64,000 nt of DNA from Flavobacteriales bacterium (GCA_017795025.1 CP051243.1:2113501-2177500); one strand, 5' to 3'; counted from the stretch's first letter, positions 54,873 through 64,000 are shown. Translations and numbers: made by a program. Notes: generated from the sequence alone by a model not told the origin.

Positions 54873-54880
54873 CAAAGGTA
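54873..54880 (-). promoter_or_regulatory. -7 box of the miaB-secG operon
   Basis: Minus-strand TACCTTTG with a TTG 18 nt upstream (54899-54901), a good Bacteroidota promoter. It lies 13 nt before the miaB ATG at 54859 and excludes the longer start. Confidence 0.65.
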
Positions 54881-55005
54881 CAAACTTAGGTCGATTGCCA
54901 ATTTGACAGACCTAAAGTTAATAGCAACTTATGGGTGGGGAAAGCTAAAAACGAAAAACATTGATTTATTTTGCGCCTTAATCGCAGGCAAATTTTACCG
55001 AAAGA

Positions 55006-57360
55006 ATGGCAAAGAATTTAGTAATCGTGGAGTCACCGGCCAAGGCCAAAACCATTGAAAAGTTTTTAGGTAAAGACTTTCAAGTGGAGAGCAGCTATGG
55101 CCACATTAGAGACTTGGTGCAGAAGGATATGGGTGTTGATGTAGAGAATAATTTCGCTCCTAAATACGCCATCAGCAGCGATAAAAAAGAGGTTGTAAAA
55201 AAGCTCAAGAAATTAAGTAAAGACGCCGAAATTGTATGGTTAGCATCGGACGAGGACCGCGAAGGAGAAGCCATTGCTTGGCACCTTTATGAGGCCTTGG
55301 ATTTGGCGCCGACCAACACCAATCGAATCACTTTTTCGGAAATCACGAAAAAAGCCATCGAAGGAGCTATTAATAATCCCAGGCGAATAAACACTGATTT
55401 AGTAAATGCCCAGCAAGCACGTAGGGTATTAGATCGTCTGGTTGGTTTTGAACTTTCGCCTGTACTTTGGAAAAAGGTGAAGGCAGGCTTATCTGCGGGA
55501 CGGGTGCAATCGGTAGCGGTGCGTTTAATCGTGGAACGGGAAATGGAAATCCGTGCATTTGAAGCAAAAACCTATTTCCGGGTGGTAGGAGAGTTTTTAA
55601 ATGCGGCTGGCAAAAGCTTTAAAGCCGAATTAAATAAGCGTTTTGATACGGAAAAGGAAGCCCGCGACTTTTTAGAGCGTTGTGCTAAACACTCCTTTAG
55701 CATTAACGACATCGAAACCAAACCTGCAAAAAAATCTCCTGCTCCACCCTTTACCACTTCCACGCTGCAACAGGAGGCTGCGCGAAAACTTTATTTCTCG
55801 GTAAGTCAAACCATGTCGGTAGCCCAAAGACTTTACGAAGCGGGTTTAATTACATACATGCGTACCGATTCGACCAATTTATCGGACGATGCTTTAGCTG
55901 CCGCTAACGGTGAAATTCGTGAGGCTTATGGTGAAGATTACGCCAAAACCCGACGCTTTAGCACTAAAAGTAAAGGAGCGCAAGAGGCGCACGAAGCGAT
56001 TCGTCCGACCTACTTTAACCGCCACAGTGCGGGAGGTAGCGACCAGCAAAAAAGACTATACGACCTCATTTGGAAACGCGCTATTGCTTCCCAGATGAGC
56101 GATGCTCAATTAGAACGCACCGTATTTCATATCGAAGCACCAGGTGAGAAACTTGAATTTGTAGCCCGTGGTGAGGTTATCAAATTTGAAGGATTTCTGA
56201 AAGTTTACCTCGAAGGAACCGACGATGAAGACCTTGAGGAGCAATCCGGAATGCTTCCCGCCAGTAAGAAAGGGGAGACTTTAAGCTATGGCGAACTAAC
56301 GGCCACCCAACGTTTTACCAAGCACCCGGCTCGCTACACCGAAGCCAGCTTAGTTAAGAAGTTGGAGGAACTCGGCATTGGGCGACCTTCTACTTATGCG
56401 CCAACCATCAGTACCATTATCAAGCGCCAATATGTAGAAAAATCGGAGCTCACGGGTACGCAGCGCGATTATGTTCAATTGGCATTAAATGCGGATGGTT
56501 TAAAGGAAGAAAAACTCAGCGAAACCACGGGTGCCGACAAAAACAAGCTCATCCCTACCGATATTGGCTCGGTGGTAAATGGCTTCTTAACCGAGCATTT
56601 CGATCAAATCCTGGATTATAACTTCACCGCTTCAGTGGAAGCTAAGTTTGATCAAATCGCTCAGGGTCAAGAAGAATGGACCAATATGCTGGGCGAGTTT
56701 TATCAAGAATTTCACCCCCACCTAAAAGAGGTAGAAGAGAATTCGGAAAGGGCCACCGGAGAACGCGTACTAGGCGAAGATCCTAAAAGTGGCAAGCCGG
56801 TAATTGCTCGTATTGGTCGGTATGGCCCCATGATTCAAATTGGTGAGGCGGAGGATGAGGAAAAGCCTCGTTTTGCCAGCCTGCGCAAAGGACAGAGTAT
56901 TGATACTATTTCCTTAGAAGAGGCCTTAGAGTTATTCAAATTGCCAAGAGAATTGGGCGAATACCAGGGCGAAAAGGTAAGTGCCAATATTGGCCGCTTT
57001 GGACCGTATGTAAAGTATAAGAATGTATTTGCTTCCATAAAAGCAGCCGATGGTGATGATCCAATGACCATTGAGTTGGATCGCGCTATTACTTTAATCG
57101 AAGCCAAGATTGAGGCGGATAAGAATAAATACATCAAAGTTTTTGATGAGGCCAAGCCAGTGATTGAAGTGTTAAACGGGCGTTATGGTCCTTATCTTAA
57201 ATCCGGGCGAAAGAATTTTAAATTACCAAAGGAAATTGAAGATCCCGCTAGTTTAAGCCGCGAAGAGGCCGAGGCCATAATCGAAGAAGCCGCCAAAAAG
57301 CCAGCTAAAGGTCGTGGCCGAAAAAGCACCAAGAGCACTAAAAAAAGTCCTAAAAAATGA
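55006..57360 (+). CDS. topA: DNA topoisomerase I
   Basis: A type IA topoisomerase of 784 residues that relaxes negative supercoils. It begins MAKNLVIVESPAKAKTIEKFLG (TOPRIM), has WLASDEDREGEAIAWHL (metal-binding Asp residues) and the active-site Tyr in LITYMRTDSTNLS. Instead of Cys4 zinc fingers, the C-terminus carries three GRYGP/GRFGP-type repeats (GRYGPMIQIG, GRFGPYVKY, GRYGPYLKSGRKNFKLP) and a Lys-rich tail. It overlaps the next gene by 4 nt. Confidence 0.96.
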   Translation: MAKNLVIVESPAKAKTIEKFLGKDFQVESSYGHIRDLVQKDMGVDVENNFAPKYAISSDKKEVVKKLKKLSKDAEIVWLASDEDREGEAIAWHLYEALDLAPTNTNRITFSEITKKAIEGAINNPRRINTDLVNAQQARRVLDRLVGFELSPVLWKKVKAGLSAGRVQSVAVRLIVEREMEIRAFEAKTYFRVVGEFLNAAGKSFKAELNKRFDTEKEARDFLERCAKHSFSINDIETKPAKKSPAPPFTTSTLQQEAARKLYFSVSQTMSVAQRLYEAGLITYMRTDSTNLSDDALAAANGEIREAYGEDYAKTRRFSTKSKGAQEAHEAIRPTYFNRHSAGGSDQQKRLYDLIWKRAIASQMSDAQLERTVFHIEAPGEKLEFVARGEVIKFEGFLKVYLEGTDDEDLEEQSGMLPASKKGETLSYGELTATQRFTKHPARYTEASLVKKLEELGIGRPSTYAPTISTIIKRQYVEKSELTGTQRDYVQLALNADGLKEEKLSETTGADKNKLIPTDIGSVVNGFLTEHFDQILDYNFTASVEAKFDQIAQGQEEWTNMLGEFYQEFHPHLKEVEENSERATGERVLGEDPKSGKPVIARIGRYGPMIQIGEAEDEEKPRFASLRKGQSIDTISLEEALELFKLPRELGEYQGEKVSANIGRFGPYVKYKNVFASIKAADGDDPMTIELDRAITLIEAKIEADKNKYIKVFDEAKPVIEVLNGRYGPYLKSGRKNFKLPKEIEDPASLSREEAEAIIEEAAKKPAKGRGRKSTKSTKKSPKK

Positions 57361-58529
57361 TGCTAGAAGATTTCCTGAGTCCCGTAGGAGGAAGTATTAT
57401 CGAATCCTGCTCGGGCGGCAATGAACAGGTTTTTGGAAAGCGCATCGGGATTCATCAGGAAATAGAGGGACTGCCGGAAATTGAAAATTACCGTTTAGCC
57501 ATTATAGGAGTAATGGAAGACCGGGGCAGCGACAATGCCGGAGCCGCTCAAAGTCCCGATCAAGTGCGTAAATACCTCTACAACCTTTACTGGGGAAATT
57601 GGGATGCTCCAGTTTGTGATTTAGGCAACATCTACTCTGGCGAGAAGCTGGCGGATACCCTGGCTGCGATTCGTGAAGTGTGCTTTATTCTGCTCAAGAA
57701 AAATATCGTTCCCATTATAATTGGAGGTAGTCAAGATCTTACCTATGGTAATTATCGCGCCTACGATAGATTGGAACAAACCGTTAATTTGGTTTCCATC
57801 GACTGTCAGTTTGATTTAGGCAAACAGGAAGATAAGTTATCGCATCGATCCTTTTTAAGTCATATTATTCTTCAGAAGCCCTACATCCTCTATAATTACA
57901 GCAATATTGGTTATCAAACCTATTTTGTAAATCAAGAGGAAATTGACCTAATGGAAAGGATGTTCTTCGACATTCACCGCTTAGGCAATTTGCGAAATAA
58001 CATTGCCGAAAGTGAGCCCATTTTAAGAGATGCTGATATAGTAAGCTTCGACCTCTCAGCCCTACGGCAAAGCGAAGCACCCGGAAACACCTTTCACAGC
58101 CCCAATGGCTTCTCGGGCGAAGAAGCTTGTGCCATCGCCAGGTACAGTGGCATTAGTGATAAAGTAAGTTCTTTTGGGATTTACGAATGCAATGCGCTGG
58201 CCGACAAAGAAGGCCGAACAGCGCATTTAGTAGCCCAAATGGTTTGGTACTTTTTAGAGGGTTTCAGCCTCCGAAAAGGAGATTATCCTTTTGCTCGAAA
58301 AGAGGAATATCAACGATTTACGGTACTTATTAACGGAGGGGAGCATGAATTGGTGTTTTATAAAAGTCATTTAAGTGGCCGTTGGTGGATTGAAGTTCCG
58401 GTACGGGAAAGCAGTGGCTTAAGTTCCGAACGACATAAGCTAATCCCTTGTTCACACAAGGATTACGAAGAGTCGATGAAAAACGAAATTCCCGATCGTT
58501 GGTGGCGAGCAATGAAGAAAGCTCTCTAA
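57357..58529 (+). CDS. Arginase-fold protein with degenerate metal site
   Basis: A 390-residue protein of the arginase/formimidoylglutamase family, recognisable from IIGGSQDLTYG (123 to 131), SIDCQFDLG (148 to 155) and SFDLSALRQSEAPG (230 to 243). In active enzymes these carry six manganese ligands (GGxH, DAHxD, DxD). Here the histidines are Gln126 and Gln151 and the last Asp is Ser234, so three of six ligands are lost while Asp149, Asp153 and Asp232 remain. Hydrolysis of guanidino compounds is therefore unlikely. It overlaps topA by 4 nt and precedes the type IX secretion genes. Confidence 0.85.
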   Translation: MMLEDFLSPVGGSIIESCSGGNEQVFGKRIGIHQEIEGLPEIENYRLAIIGVMEDRGSDNAGAAQSPDQVRKYLYNLYWGNWDAPVCDLGNIYSGEKLADTLAAIREVCFILLKKNIVPIIIGGSQDLTYGNYRAYDRLEQTVNLVSIDCQFDLGKQEDKLSHRSFLSHIILQKPYILYNYSNIGYQTYFVNQEEIDLMERMFFDIHRLGNLRNNIAESEPILRDADIVSFDLSALRQSEAPGNTFHSPNGFSGEEACAIARYSGISDKVSSFGIYECNALADKEGRTAHLVAQMVWYFLEGFSLRKGDYPFARKEEYQRFTVLINGGEHELVFYKSHLSGRWWIEVPVRESSGLSSERHKLIPCSHKDYEESMKNEIPDRWWRAMKKAL

Positions 58530-58599
58530 AAATCGAGCGTTCATCAACAAAATCATGTGAAAAATTAACTTCGGCTTAAGGCATATTTGTTCAAAGCTT

Positions 58600-58607
58600 T
58601 ATATTTG
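58600..58607 (+). promoter_or_regulatory. -7 box upstream of porP
   Basis: TATATTTG is a perfect TAnnTTTG match 45 nt before the porP ATG. It is the likely promoter of the porP-gldKLMN unit. Inverted CAAC/GTTG repeats lie between it and the start. Confidence 0.5.
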
Positions 58608-58652
58608 GGATTTCAACAACGTGTTGTCAACAATTAATACTAACCCGATTTG

Positions 58653-59609
58653 ATGAAGAAATTCTACCTCATCATGGTGCTTGCTTTGCCGATTTTGGCT
58701 TTCGGGCAGCAGGACGTGCAGTTCAGCCAATTCATGTTCAATCGCATCTATTACAACCCCGGAGTTACCGGATCAGGAAGTGCTATTTGCATAAACGGTC
58801 TGCATCGTAGTCAATGGGTAGGATTCGACGGAGCCCCCATCACCCAAAACATTAACATTAATGTTCCGATTAAGACCATCGGAGGTGGACTTGGACTCAG
58901 CATCGTAAATGATCAAATTGGCTTCTTCAACAATATTTCCGCTCGCTTAATGTACGGTTACCAATTTCAGCTTCCTACTGGTACTTTAGGAATTGGCGCC
59001 GGAGCAACTTTCCTTAATAACCAATTAAATGGCACTTCCTGGATCCCATCCGACTACGCTAGTCCAACTGGCGGGTTTAATGATCCTAACCTCATTGGTT
59101 TGCAGGAAACCGGTTTTCAAGTGGATGCGGTATTTGGTGTTTATTACGAAAGCCAAGACATCTGGGGAGGTATTTCTACAACCCGCGTGATTGAGAGTAG
59201 CACCCAGTTAGGTTCTACGGTTCAAAATGCAACTACTTTGGTACGTAATGCCCGTCATTATTATTTGATGGGTGGATACAATTGGGCGGTACCCGCAAGT
59301 AATTGGGAATTACGTCCTAGTTTATTACTCAAAATGGCAACAGGATCCACTACATTCGACGTGAATGTGATGGGTGTTTATAATAATAAGTTCTGGGGTG
59401 GCGTTACCTACAGGCTACAGGACGCGGTTGTAGCCGTTATCGGCTGGCAAGCTACTCCTGATTTAAGACTAGGGTACTCATACGATGTAGGGACATCGGC
59501 ACTTTCAACACAGGGAGGCGGTAGCCATGAAATCATGGCGAATTACTGCTTTAAAATAGAAATTCCACCTCCCCCAACGGGAAGTCATAAGAACCCAAGA
59601 TTTTTGTAA
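58653..59609 (+). CDS. porP: PorP/SprF family type IX secretion outer-membrane protein
   Basis: A 318-residue outer-membrane beta-barrel. A signal peptide (MKKFYLIMVLALPILAFG) leads into the family opening QQDVQFSQFMFNRIYYNPGVTGS. Alternating strands with glycine and aromatic girdles follow (for example GLGLSIVNDQIGFFNNISARLMYGYQF), and the protein ends in DLRLGYSYDVGTSALSTQGGGSHEIMANYCF. PorP/SprF proteins link secreted proteins or the PorK-PorN ring to the type IX system. It is directly upstream of gldK, as in the porPKLMN order. The ATG at 58653 is used; a TTG precedes it by one codon. Confidence 0.9.
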   Translation: MKKFYLIMVLALPILAFGQQDVQFSQFMFNRIYYNPGVTGSGSAICINGLHRSQWVGFDGAPITQNININVPIKTIGGGLGLSIVNDQIGFFNNISARLMYGYQFQLPTGTLGIGAGATFLNNQLNGTSWIPSDYASPTGGFNDPNLIGLQETGFQVDAVFGVYYESQDIWGGISTTRVIESSTQLGSTVQNATTLVRNARHYYLMGGYNWAVPASNWELRPSLLLKMATGSTTFDVNVMGVYNNKFWGGVTYRLQDAVVAVIGWQATPDLRLGYSYDVGTSALSTQGGGSHEIMANYCFKIEIPPPPTGSHKNPRFL

Positions 59610-59668
59610 TATAGCAGCCCCTGTTTTTAAAGCAGGTTGTTGATCAACGGAAAACAACGTCAAGAGAC

Positions 59669-61087
59669 ATGAAGAAACTGATTTCCATAGCCTTAAGCTC
59701 CGTGCTTTTGATCAGTTGCAGTAGTAACGACTACGGCGAATTGGTCGGTGTGCAAGATCGTCCGAGCTGGTATCCGGCGCAACCTTACGGAATGGTGTAT
59801 ATTCCTCAAGGTTCTTATAACATGGGAAACTCTGATCAGGATGTGCCTTACAGCATGATCTCTCCCACTAAAACTGTTTCGGTACCTTCTTTTTGGATGG
59901 ATCAAACTGAAATTACGAACAACGAGTATCGTCAGTTCATCCATTGGGTGCGCGACTCCATCGTGCGTTTTCGCTTAGGTGAAGATGGCCTGATTGAGGG
60001 TTATGAGCTCATTGATGCTGCCAACAAAGAAGATCCTACTCCTTTTGATGAGTATGTTTCTTTGAACTATCCAGATAGTATGCAGCGTCATATTAACTGG
60101 GAGCCCATGATTGAGTGGCGTACGGAGAACTATCCAACCTTAGAATACACCGAGATTCTAGAAAGTATCTACTTGCCCCCTGAAGAGCAATTTATGGGAG
60201 ACCGTATGATTGATGCTCGTCAGCTCAATTATGCTTTCTTCTGGATCAACAAGCAAAAAGCGGCGCAGAAATCCAATCGCGTAATGTTCGATCATAATGA
60301 TGCGGACCAAGATGGTGAGTACTTCTCCTACCGTGACTATATCAAGAATAACAAAGAAATATCTGATCGTAGCTCTTTCTTTGAAGGCGGTATTATCAAT
60401 ATTTATCCGGATACACTTTGCTGGATTCATGACTTCACCTACAGCTACAATGATCCGATGCATGATAAATATTTCTGGCACCCCGCCTTTGATGAATATC
60501 CTGTGGTAGGAGTAAACTGGTATCAAGCCCGTGCATTCTGTAACTGGAGAACCAAGTACCGTAACTCTTATTTACGATCTTCTGGTTACTTTACAGAGCA
60601 AGAATTCCGTCTTCCTACTGAAGCGGAATGGGAATATGCTTCCAGAGGTGGAAAAGAACTTACTACTTACCCTTGGGGTGGTCCTTATGCCCTTAACAGT
60701 TCGGGCTGCTACCTTGGAAACTTTAAACCCCTACGCGGTAACTTGGTTGCCGACGGTGGTTTCTACCCTGTAAAAACTACTGCTTATGCGCCTAATGAGT
60801 ACGACTTGTACAACATGGCGGGTAACGTATCCGAATGGACCAACACGGCATTTGATGCAGCAAGTTTCTACTATGTATCGGATATCAGTCCAAACTTTGA
60901 ATACAATGCTAACCCGAGTGATGATCCTACCCTAACCCGCAAAGTAATTCGCGGTGGTAGCTGGAAGGATGTTGCTTACTACATGCAGGTAAGTACGCGC
61001 GATTATGAATATGCCGACACCTCGAAATCCTATGTAGGATTCCGTACGGTTCAAAGCTTCATGGGTCGTGATCTTGCCGACTTTTAA
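59669..61087 (+). CDS. gldK: Gliding motility / type IX secretion lipoprotein GldK
   Basis: A 472-residue lipoprotein (PorK homologue) with a signal ending at LLISC. The mature part is a formylglycine-generating-enzyme-like (SUMF1) domain: VYIPQGSYNMGNSDQD, WMDQTEITNNEYRQFIHW, VVGVNWYQARAFCNWRT, FRLPTEAEWEYASRGG, LYNMAGNVSEWTNTAF and VIRGGSWKDVAYYMQVSTRDYE. Together with GldN it forms the periplasmic ring under the outer membrane. A large insertion (about 105 to 275) sits between the first motifs, as is usual for GldK. Confidence 0.95.
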   Translation: MKKLISIALSSVLLISCSSNDYGELVGVQDRPSWYPAQPYGMVYIPQGSYNMGNSDQDVPYSMISPTKTVSVPSFWMDQTEITNNEYRQFIHWVRDSIVRFRLGEDGLIEGYELIDAANKEDPTPFDEYVSLNYPDSMQRHINWEPMIEWRTENYPTLEYTEILESIYLPPEEQFMGDRMIDARQLNYAFFWINKQKAAQKSNRVMFDHNDADQDGEYFSYRDYIKNNKEISDRSSFFEGGIINIYPDTLCWIHDFTYSYNDPMHDKYFWHPAFDEYPVVGVNWYQARAFCNWRTKYRNSYLRSSGYFTEQEFRLPTEAEWEYASRGGKELTTYPWGGPYALNSSGCYLGNFKPLRGNLVADGGFYPVKTTAYAPNEYDLYNMAGNVSEWTNTAFDAASFYYVSDISPNFEYNANPSDDPTLTRKVIRGGSWKDVAYYMQVSTRDYEYADTSKSYVGFRTVQSFMGRDLADF

Positions 61088-61121
61088 ACCCCTAATCACA
61101 ATTTAATTTTAATTTTTTCCA

Positions 61122-61787
61122 ATGGCGTTAATTGATGTAAACAGCAAGCGTTTTAAGAATTTCATGGCTAAGCTTTACGGCTGGGGAGCCGCAGTAGTAA
61201 TCCTTGGTGCGATGTTTAAGATCCTTCACCTTCCAGGTGCTGATATCATGCTCGTAGTAGGTCTTACCACTGAAGCAGTGATTTTCTTCTTCTCTGCATT
61301 TGAAAAACCAGCTGAGGAGTTGGACTGGACCTTAGTATATCCAGAATTAGCCGGCATGACCGATGAGGAAGAGCAGTACGAATCTCAAAAAGGATTGAGT
61401 GCTACCCAAGAATTAGATCGCATGCTAGAAGACGCCAAAATTGATGGCGAATTAATTGAAAGCCTTGGAAGTGGTTTGCGTCGTTTTGGTGACGCTGCCA
61501 ATAAACTTACCGAAACTAGCGAAGCTGCTGCAGCAACGGGTGCATACAACGAGCAACTTTCTTTAGCTTCTAAAAATATGGAGTCCCTAAATGCACTTTA
61601 TGCCGTGCAATTAGAAAGCTCTGCTAACCACATGGAAGCGCAAAATACTTTGATGGAGAAATTAAATACCTCTATTCAAGATTCAGAGCGCTTAACTGGA
61701 GAAGTGAGCAGCTTAGTGAGCAATATGAGCCAGCTAAACAACATTTACGGCGGAATGCTATCTGCCATGAATGTGAAGAATAATTAA
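61122..61787 (+). CDS. gldL: Type IX secretion motor protein GldL
   Basis: A 221-residue inner-membrane protein (PorL homologue). Two membrane helices near the N-terminus (LYGWGAAVVILGAMFKILHLPGADIMLVVGLTTEAVIFFFSAF) are followed by a long cytoplasmic helical tail. The Lys and Glu between and within the helices (KILHL, TTEAV) form the proton-motive-force site known for GldL. With GldM it makes the rotary motor that drives secretion and gliding. Confidence 0.95.
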   Translation: MALIDVNSKRFKNFMAKLYGWGAAVVILGAMFKILHLPGADIMLVVGLTTEAVIFFFSAFEKPAEELDWTLVYPELAGMTDEEEQYESQKGLSATQELDRMLEDAKIDGELIESLGSGLRRFGDAANKLTETSEAAAATGAYNEQLSLASKNMESLNALYAVQLESSANHMEAQNTLMEKLNTSIQDSERLTGEVSSLVSNMSQLNNIYGGMLSAMNVKNN

Positions 61788-61824
61788 GCTAAGAACTAGA
61801 ATCATAATTCTTAAAAAATAATCC

Positions 61825-63396
61825 ATGGCTGGAGGAAAATTGTCCCCAAGGCAGAAGATGATTAACATGATGTACCTCGTGTTAACAGCGATGCTTGCCC
61901 TTAACGTTTCGAAAGACATTCTTAAAGCGTTGACTAAACTGGAAAACAGTTTATCTGACACTATTGAAACGGTAAACAATAAAAACGCTGATGCATATGA
62001 TGCATTAGAAAGAGCTGCAGCTGAAAAAGCATCTGCCAAACCTTGGAATGAAAAGGCGAAGGAAGTTAAGCAGTTATCGGCTGACATGTTTAACTACATT
62101 GCCGAATTAAAAGATACCTTAATTGGTGTTTCTGGTGGATGGGAAGACCCTGAAACTAAAACGACTCCAAAAGCTTTAGATGCCAAATCTAAACCTTTAA
62201 ATTACCTGGTAACCGAACAAGGTCCTCAAAAAGCAACTGAGCTTAAAAGCAAGATTGAGGAATTCCGCTCTAGAATGATTGCTATTGCTGGTGAAGATGC
62301 TACTATCAAGAGTAATATTGAAAGTGTCTTTAATACAGATAAGCAACAAGAAGGAGACAAAGAGGTTACTTGGGAATTAGCAACCTTTGGCGAATACCCG
62401 CTAGGGGCTATGCTAACCTTCTTAACCGACTACCAGGCACGGGTGCGAAATTCAGAATCAGAAGTTCTTTCTTATCTAATTAAGAAAATTGATGCTGGTA
62501 CGGTTAAGTTTAATGCTGTTAGCGCGCAAGTAATTGCTCCAAGCTCCTACATTACCCAGGGAGATGAATATGAAGCAGAGGTTTTCCTAGCTGCCTATGA
62601 TGATACTCAAGACCCTCAAGTGGAGTTGGTTGATGAAAATGGTAATACCATTCCTGTAGATCGTATTGAAAATGGTCGCGCTTATGTTAAAATTCCTGCG
62701 AATGGAGTTGGACAGAGAACTTGGGGTGGTAAAATTAAAATCCAGCAAACTGATGGTGAGAAAGTATATGATGTACCTCAAACCACCTATACAGTCGCTC
62801 CTCAGAGTGTGGTGATTTCTCCTTCAAAAATGAATGTACTTTACCGCGGTGTAGACAATCCCCTGGAAATTGGTGTACCTGGAGTAGAACCATCTAAGGT
62901 GAGAGTTAATGGGCCGGGGGTTCGTCAAGTAAAACCTGGCGAGTACTCAGCTGATGTGACCAACATTAAAGGAAGTAAGGAAATTACTATCTCAGTATCT
63001 GTAGTCGAAACAGCTGCAGATGGCACAGAAACCACTCGTCCTGCAGGTACAAAAACCTTCCGTATCAAAGGTCTTCCACCTGCAGTGGGTAATATCTACG
63101 GACGTAGCGAAAACCTTTTATTGTCAAAAAGTGCGGTAGCTAATTCCACCGTTAATGCCACATTTGAGGACTTTGTGTTCGACCTAGACCTAGTAGTTAC
63201 GCAGTTCGAACTCGCCATCCCGGGCTCACCTCCCGAGCGTGTAAATGGCAACAAAATTCCTTCTTCCGCAAAAATTAAAATTGAGAAGTTAAAGCCTGGT
63301 CAAACGGTTACCTTCCGTAACATCAAAGCCAAAGCAGTGGGTAATCCACGCGTTAAAGTAGAGCGTGTTGCCTCTATCTCTGTTGACGTAAACTAA
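61825..63396 (+). CDS. gldM: Type IX secretion motor protein GldM
   Basis: A 523-residue protein (PorM homologue). It begins MAGGKLSPRQKMINMMYLVLTAMLALNVSKDIL, with a single inner-membrane helix, followed by a long helical domain and several Ig-like domains (around 230 to 523). It forms the periplasmic shaft that transmits motor rotation to the GldK-GldN ring. It is 37 nt after gldL and 12 nt before gldN. Confidence 0.96.
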   Translation: MAGGKLSPRQKMINMMYLVLTAMLALNVSKDILKALTKLENSLSDTIETVNNKNADAYDALERAAAEKASAKPWNEKAKEVKQLSADMFNYIAELKDTLIGVSGGWEDPETKTTPKALDAKSKPLNYLVTEQGPQKATELKSKIEEFRSRMIAIAGEDATIKSNIESVFNTDKQQEGDKEVTWELATFGEYPLGAMLTFLTDYQARVRNSESEVLSYLIKKIDAGTVKFNAVSAQVIAPSSYITQGDEYEAEVFLAAYDDTQDPQVELVDENGNTIPVDRIENGRAYVKIPANGVGQRTWGGKIKIQQTDGEKVYDVPQTTYTVAPQSVVISPSKMNVLYRGVDNPLEIGVPGVEPSKVRVNGPGVRQVKPGEYSADVTNIKGSKEITISVSVVETAADGTETTRPAGTKTFRIKGLPPAVGNIYGRSENLLLSKSAVANSTVNATFEDFVFDLDLVVTQFELAIPGSPPERVNGNKIPSSAKIKIEKLKPGQTVTFRNIKAKAVGNPRVKVERVASISVDVN

Positions 63397-63408
63397 AAAA
63401 GTATAATC

Positions 63409-64000
63409 ATGAAACGATTGATTTTTTGTCTCGGTCTTGTTGGACTCTATCTGATGCCTCAGTCTGCTGATGCACAGGTAATCAGTCCTTCCGATGACGG
63501 TATCATCCCAGATTCGCCTAAGCATTACCATAACAATATGGTATTCCCTTACCCTTATTTAAGAGAGGCGGATATGTTATGGTCTACCCGTCATTGGGAA
63601 CGCATTGATATGAGACAAAAGATGAACCTGCACCTCTACTATCCGGTACAAGCTATTCCGGATCGTAAGTCTCTTTACGATGTAGTAGTAGATGGTATCC
63701 TTAGCGAAGGAACTATTGTGGAGGTTTTTGCCGATGATCGTTTCGAAATTCCTTTAACCCCTGATCAAGTTCGTGGCTACGTACAAATGGTAGACACCCT
63801 GCGCGATCCTGATGACCCCTCCATCATCCTGCTAGTGGATACCATTAGTATCACTTCCAAGGATGTGAAGTTTTGGGAGGTTAAGTCTGACTGGTATTTC
63901 GATAAGCAACGTGGAGAAATGAAAAACCGCATTCTCGGTATTTCACCGGTTGTTGAAAATCCAAAGACCTTAGATCGCTACAACTTATTCTGGGTATGGT
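63409..64000 (+). CDS. gldN: Type IX secretion ring protein GldN (3' end beyond the window)
   Basis: The start of GldN/PorN, open to the window edge with 197 codons visible. A signal peptide (MKRLIFCLGLVGLYLMPQSADA) is followed by a Pro/Asp-rich stretch and the family segment VFPYPYLREADMLWSTRHWERIDMRQKMN. IWEV-like (FWEVKSDWYFDKQRGEMKNRILGISPV) motifs typical of GldN follow. It pairs with GldK in the periplasmic ring. The gene is incomplete only because the window ends. Confidence 0.95.
   Translation, partial: MKRLIFCLGLVGLYLMPQSADAQVISPSDDGIIPDSPKHYHNNMVFPYPYLREADMLWSTRHWERIDMRQKMNLHLYYPVQAIPDRKSLYDVVVDGILSEGTIVEVFADDRFEIPLTPDQVRGYVQMVDTLRDPDDPSIILLVDTISITSKDVKFWEVKSDWYFDKQRGEMKNRILGISPVVENPKTLDRYNLFWVW

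Noticed and set aside
54860-54901. A longer N-terminus for miaB starting at 54901
   Set aside because: That ATG lies upstream of the -7 box at 54873-54880, so it would not be transcribed from the promoter.

Overview
The window comes from a marine-type member of the Bacteroidota, most likely order Flavobacteriales (Cryomorphaceae/Schleiferiaceae-like). The evidence is a porP-gldK-gldL-gldM-gldN run (type IX secretion and gliding), a type IX C-terminal sorting domain on a secreted haloperoxidase, the Bacteroidota form of the division/cell-wall cluster ending in a long FtsZ, and repeated perfect TAnnTTTG -7 promoter boxes. Coding density is very high. Many genes overlap by 1 to 14 nt, and three convergent pairs interlock their stop codons by exactly 4 nt. 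I see no CRISPR array, insertion sequence, tRNA, rRNA or prophage.

Region 1 (1-12892) is accessory. It starts with a large lipoprotein and a fatty-acid desaturase. A group of membrane-lipid-like genes follows: a CDP-alcohol phosphatidyltransferase, an isoprenylcysteine-methyltransferase-like protein, a small protein with a possible permuted papain (LRAT/NlpC-like) layout, and a tight three-gene unit encoding a CDP-archaeol-synthase-like protein, a UbiA-family prenyltransferase and an ATP-grasp/phosphohistidine dikinase-like enzyme. This three-gene unit is the best candidate for an undescribed pathway. Upstream on the same strand are an AraC regulator, a PLP-dependent deaminase, a GH73/LysM glucosaminidase and a YdeI-like protein.

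Region 2 (12893-24418) holds a 52-residue Cys-rich DUF5522 protein coupled to urocanate hydratase, a type IX-exported vanadium haloperoxidase, an orphan LuxR-type regulator, a beta-propeller protein, an S41-like lipoprotein, and a short plus-strand run ending in a small-molecule kinase and an inositol-monophosphatase-like phosphatase. It closes with a strong terminator and a 400-nt region that carries two paired TGGG repeats, probably MraZ operators.

Region 3 (24419-40064) is the complete dcw operon: mraZ, rsmH, ftsL, ftsI, murE, mraY, murD, ftsW, murG, murC, ftsQ, ftsA, ftsZ. Almost every junction is translationally coupled, and a terminator follows ftsZ. This operon makes the lipid II precursor and the divisome.

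Region 4 (40065-54901) holds a YqeY-like protein, a TPR histidine kinase and its NarL-type regulator, groES-groEL, a peroxiredoxin, and a minus-strand envelope/regulatory operon: miaB, a small secreted protein, a receiver-less sigma-54 activator, lptE, a 946-residue hyperacidic TPR protein and secG.

Region 5 (54902-64000) holds topA, an arginase-fold protein that has lost half of its metal ligands, and the type IX secretion/gliding genes porP, gldK, gldL, gldM and gldN. gldN is cut by the window edge.
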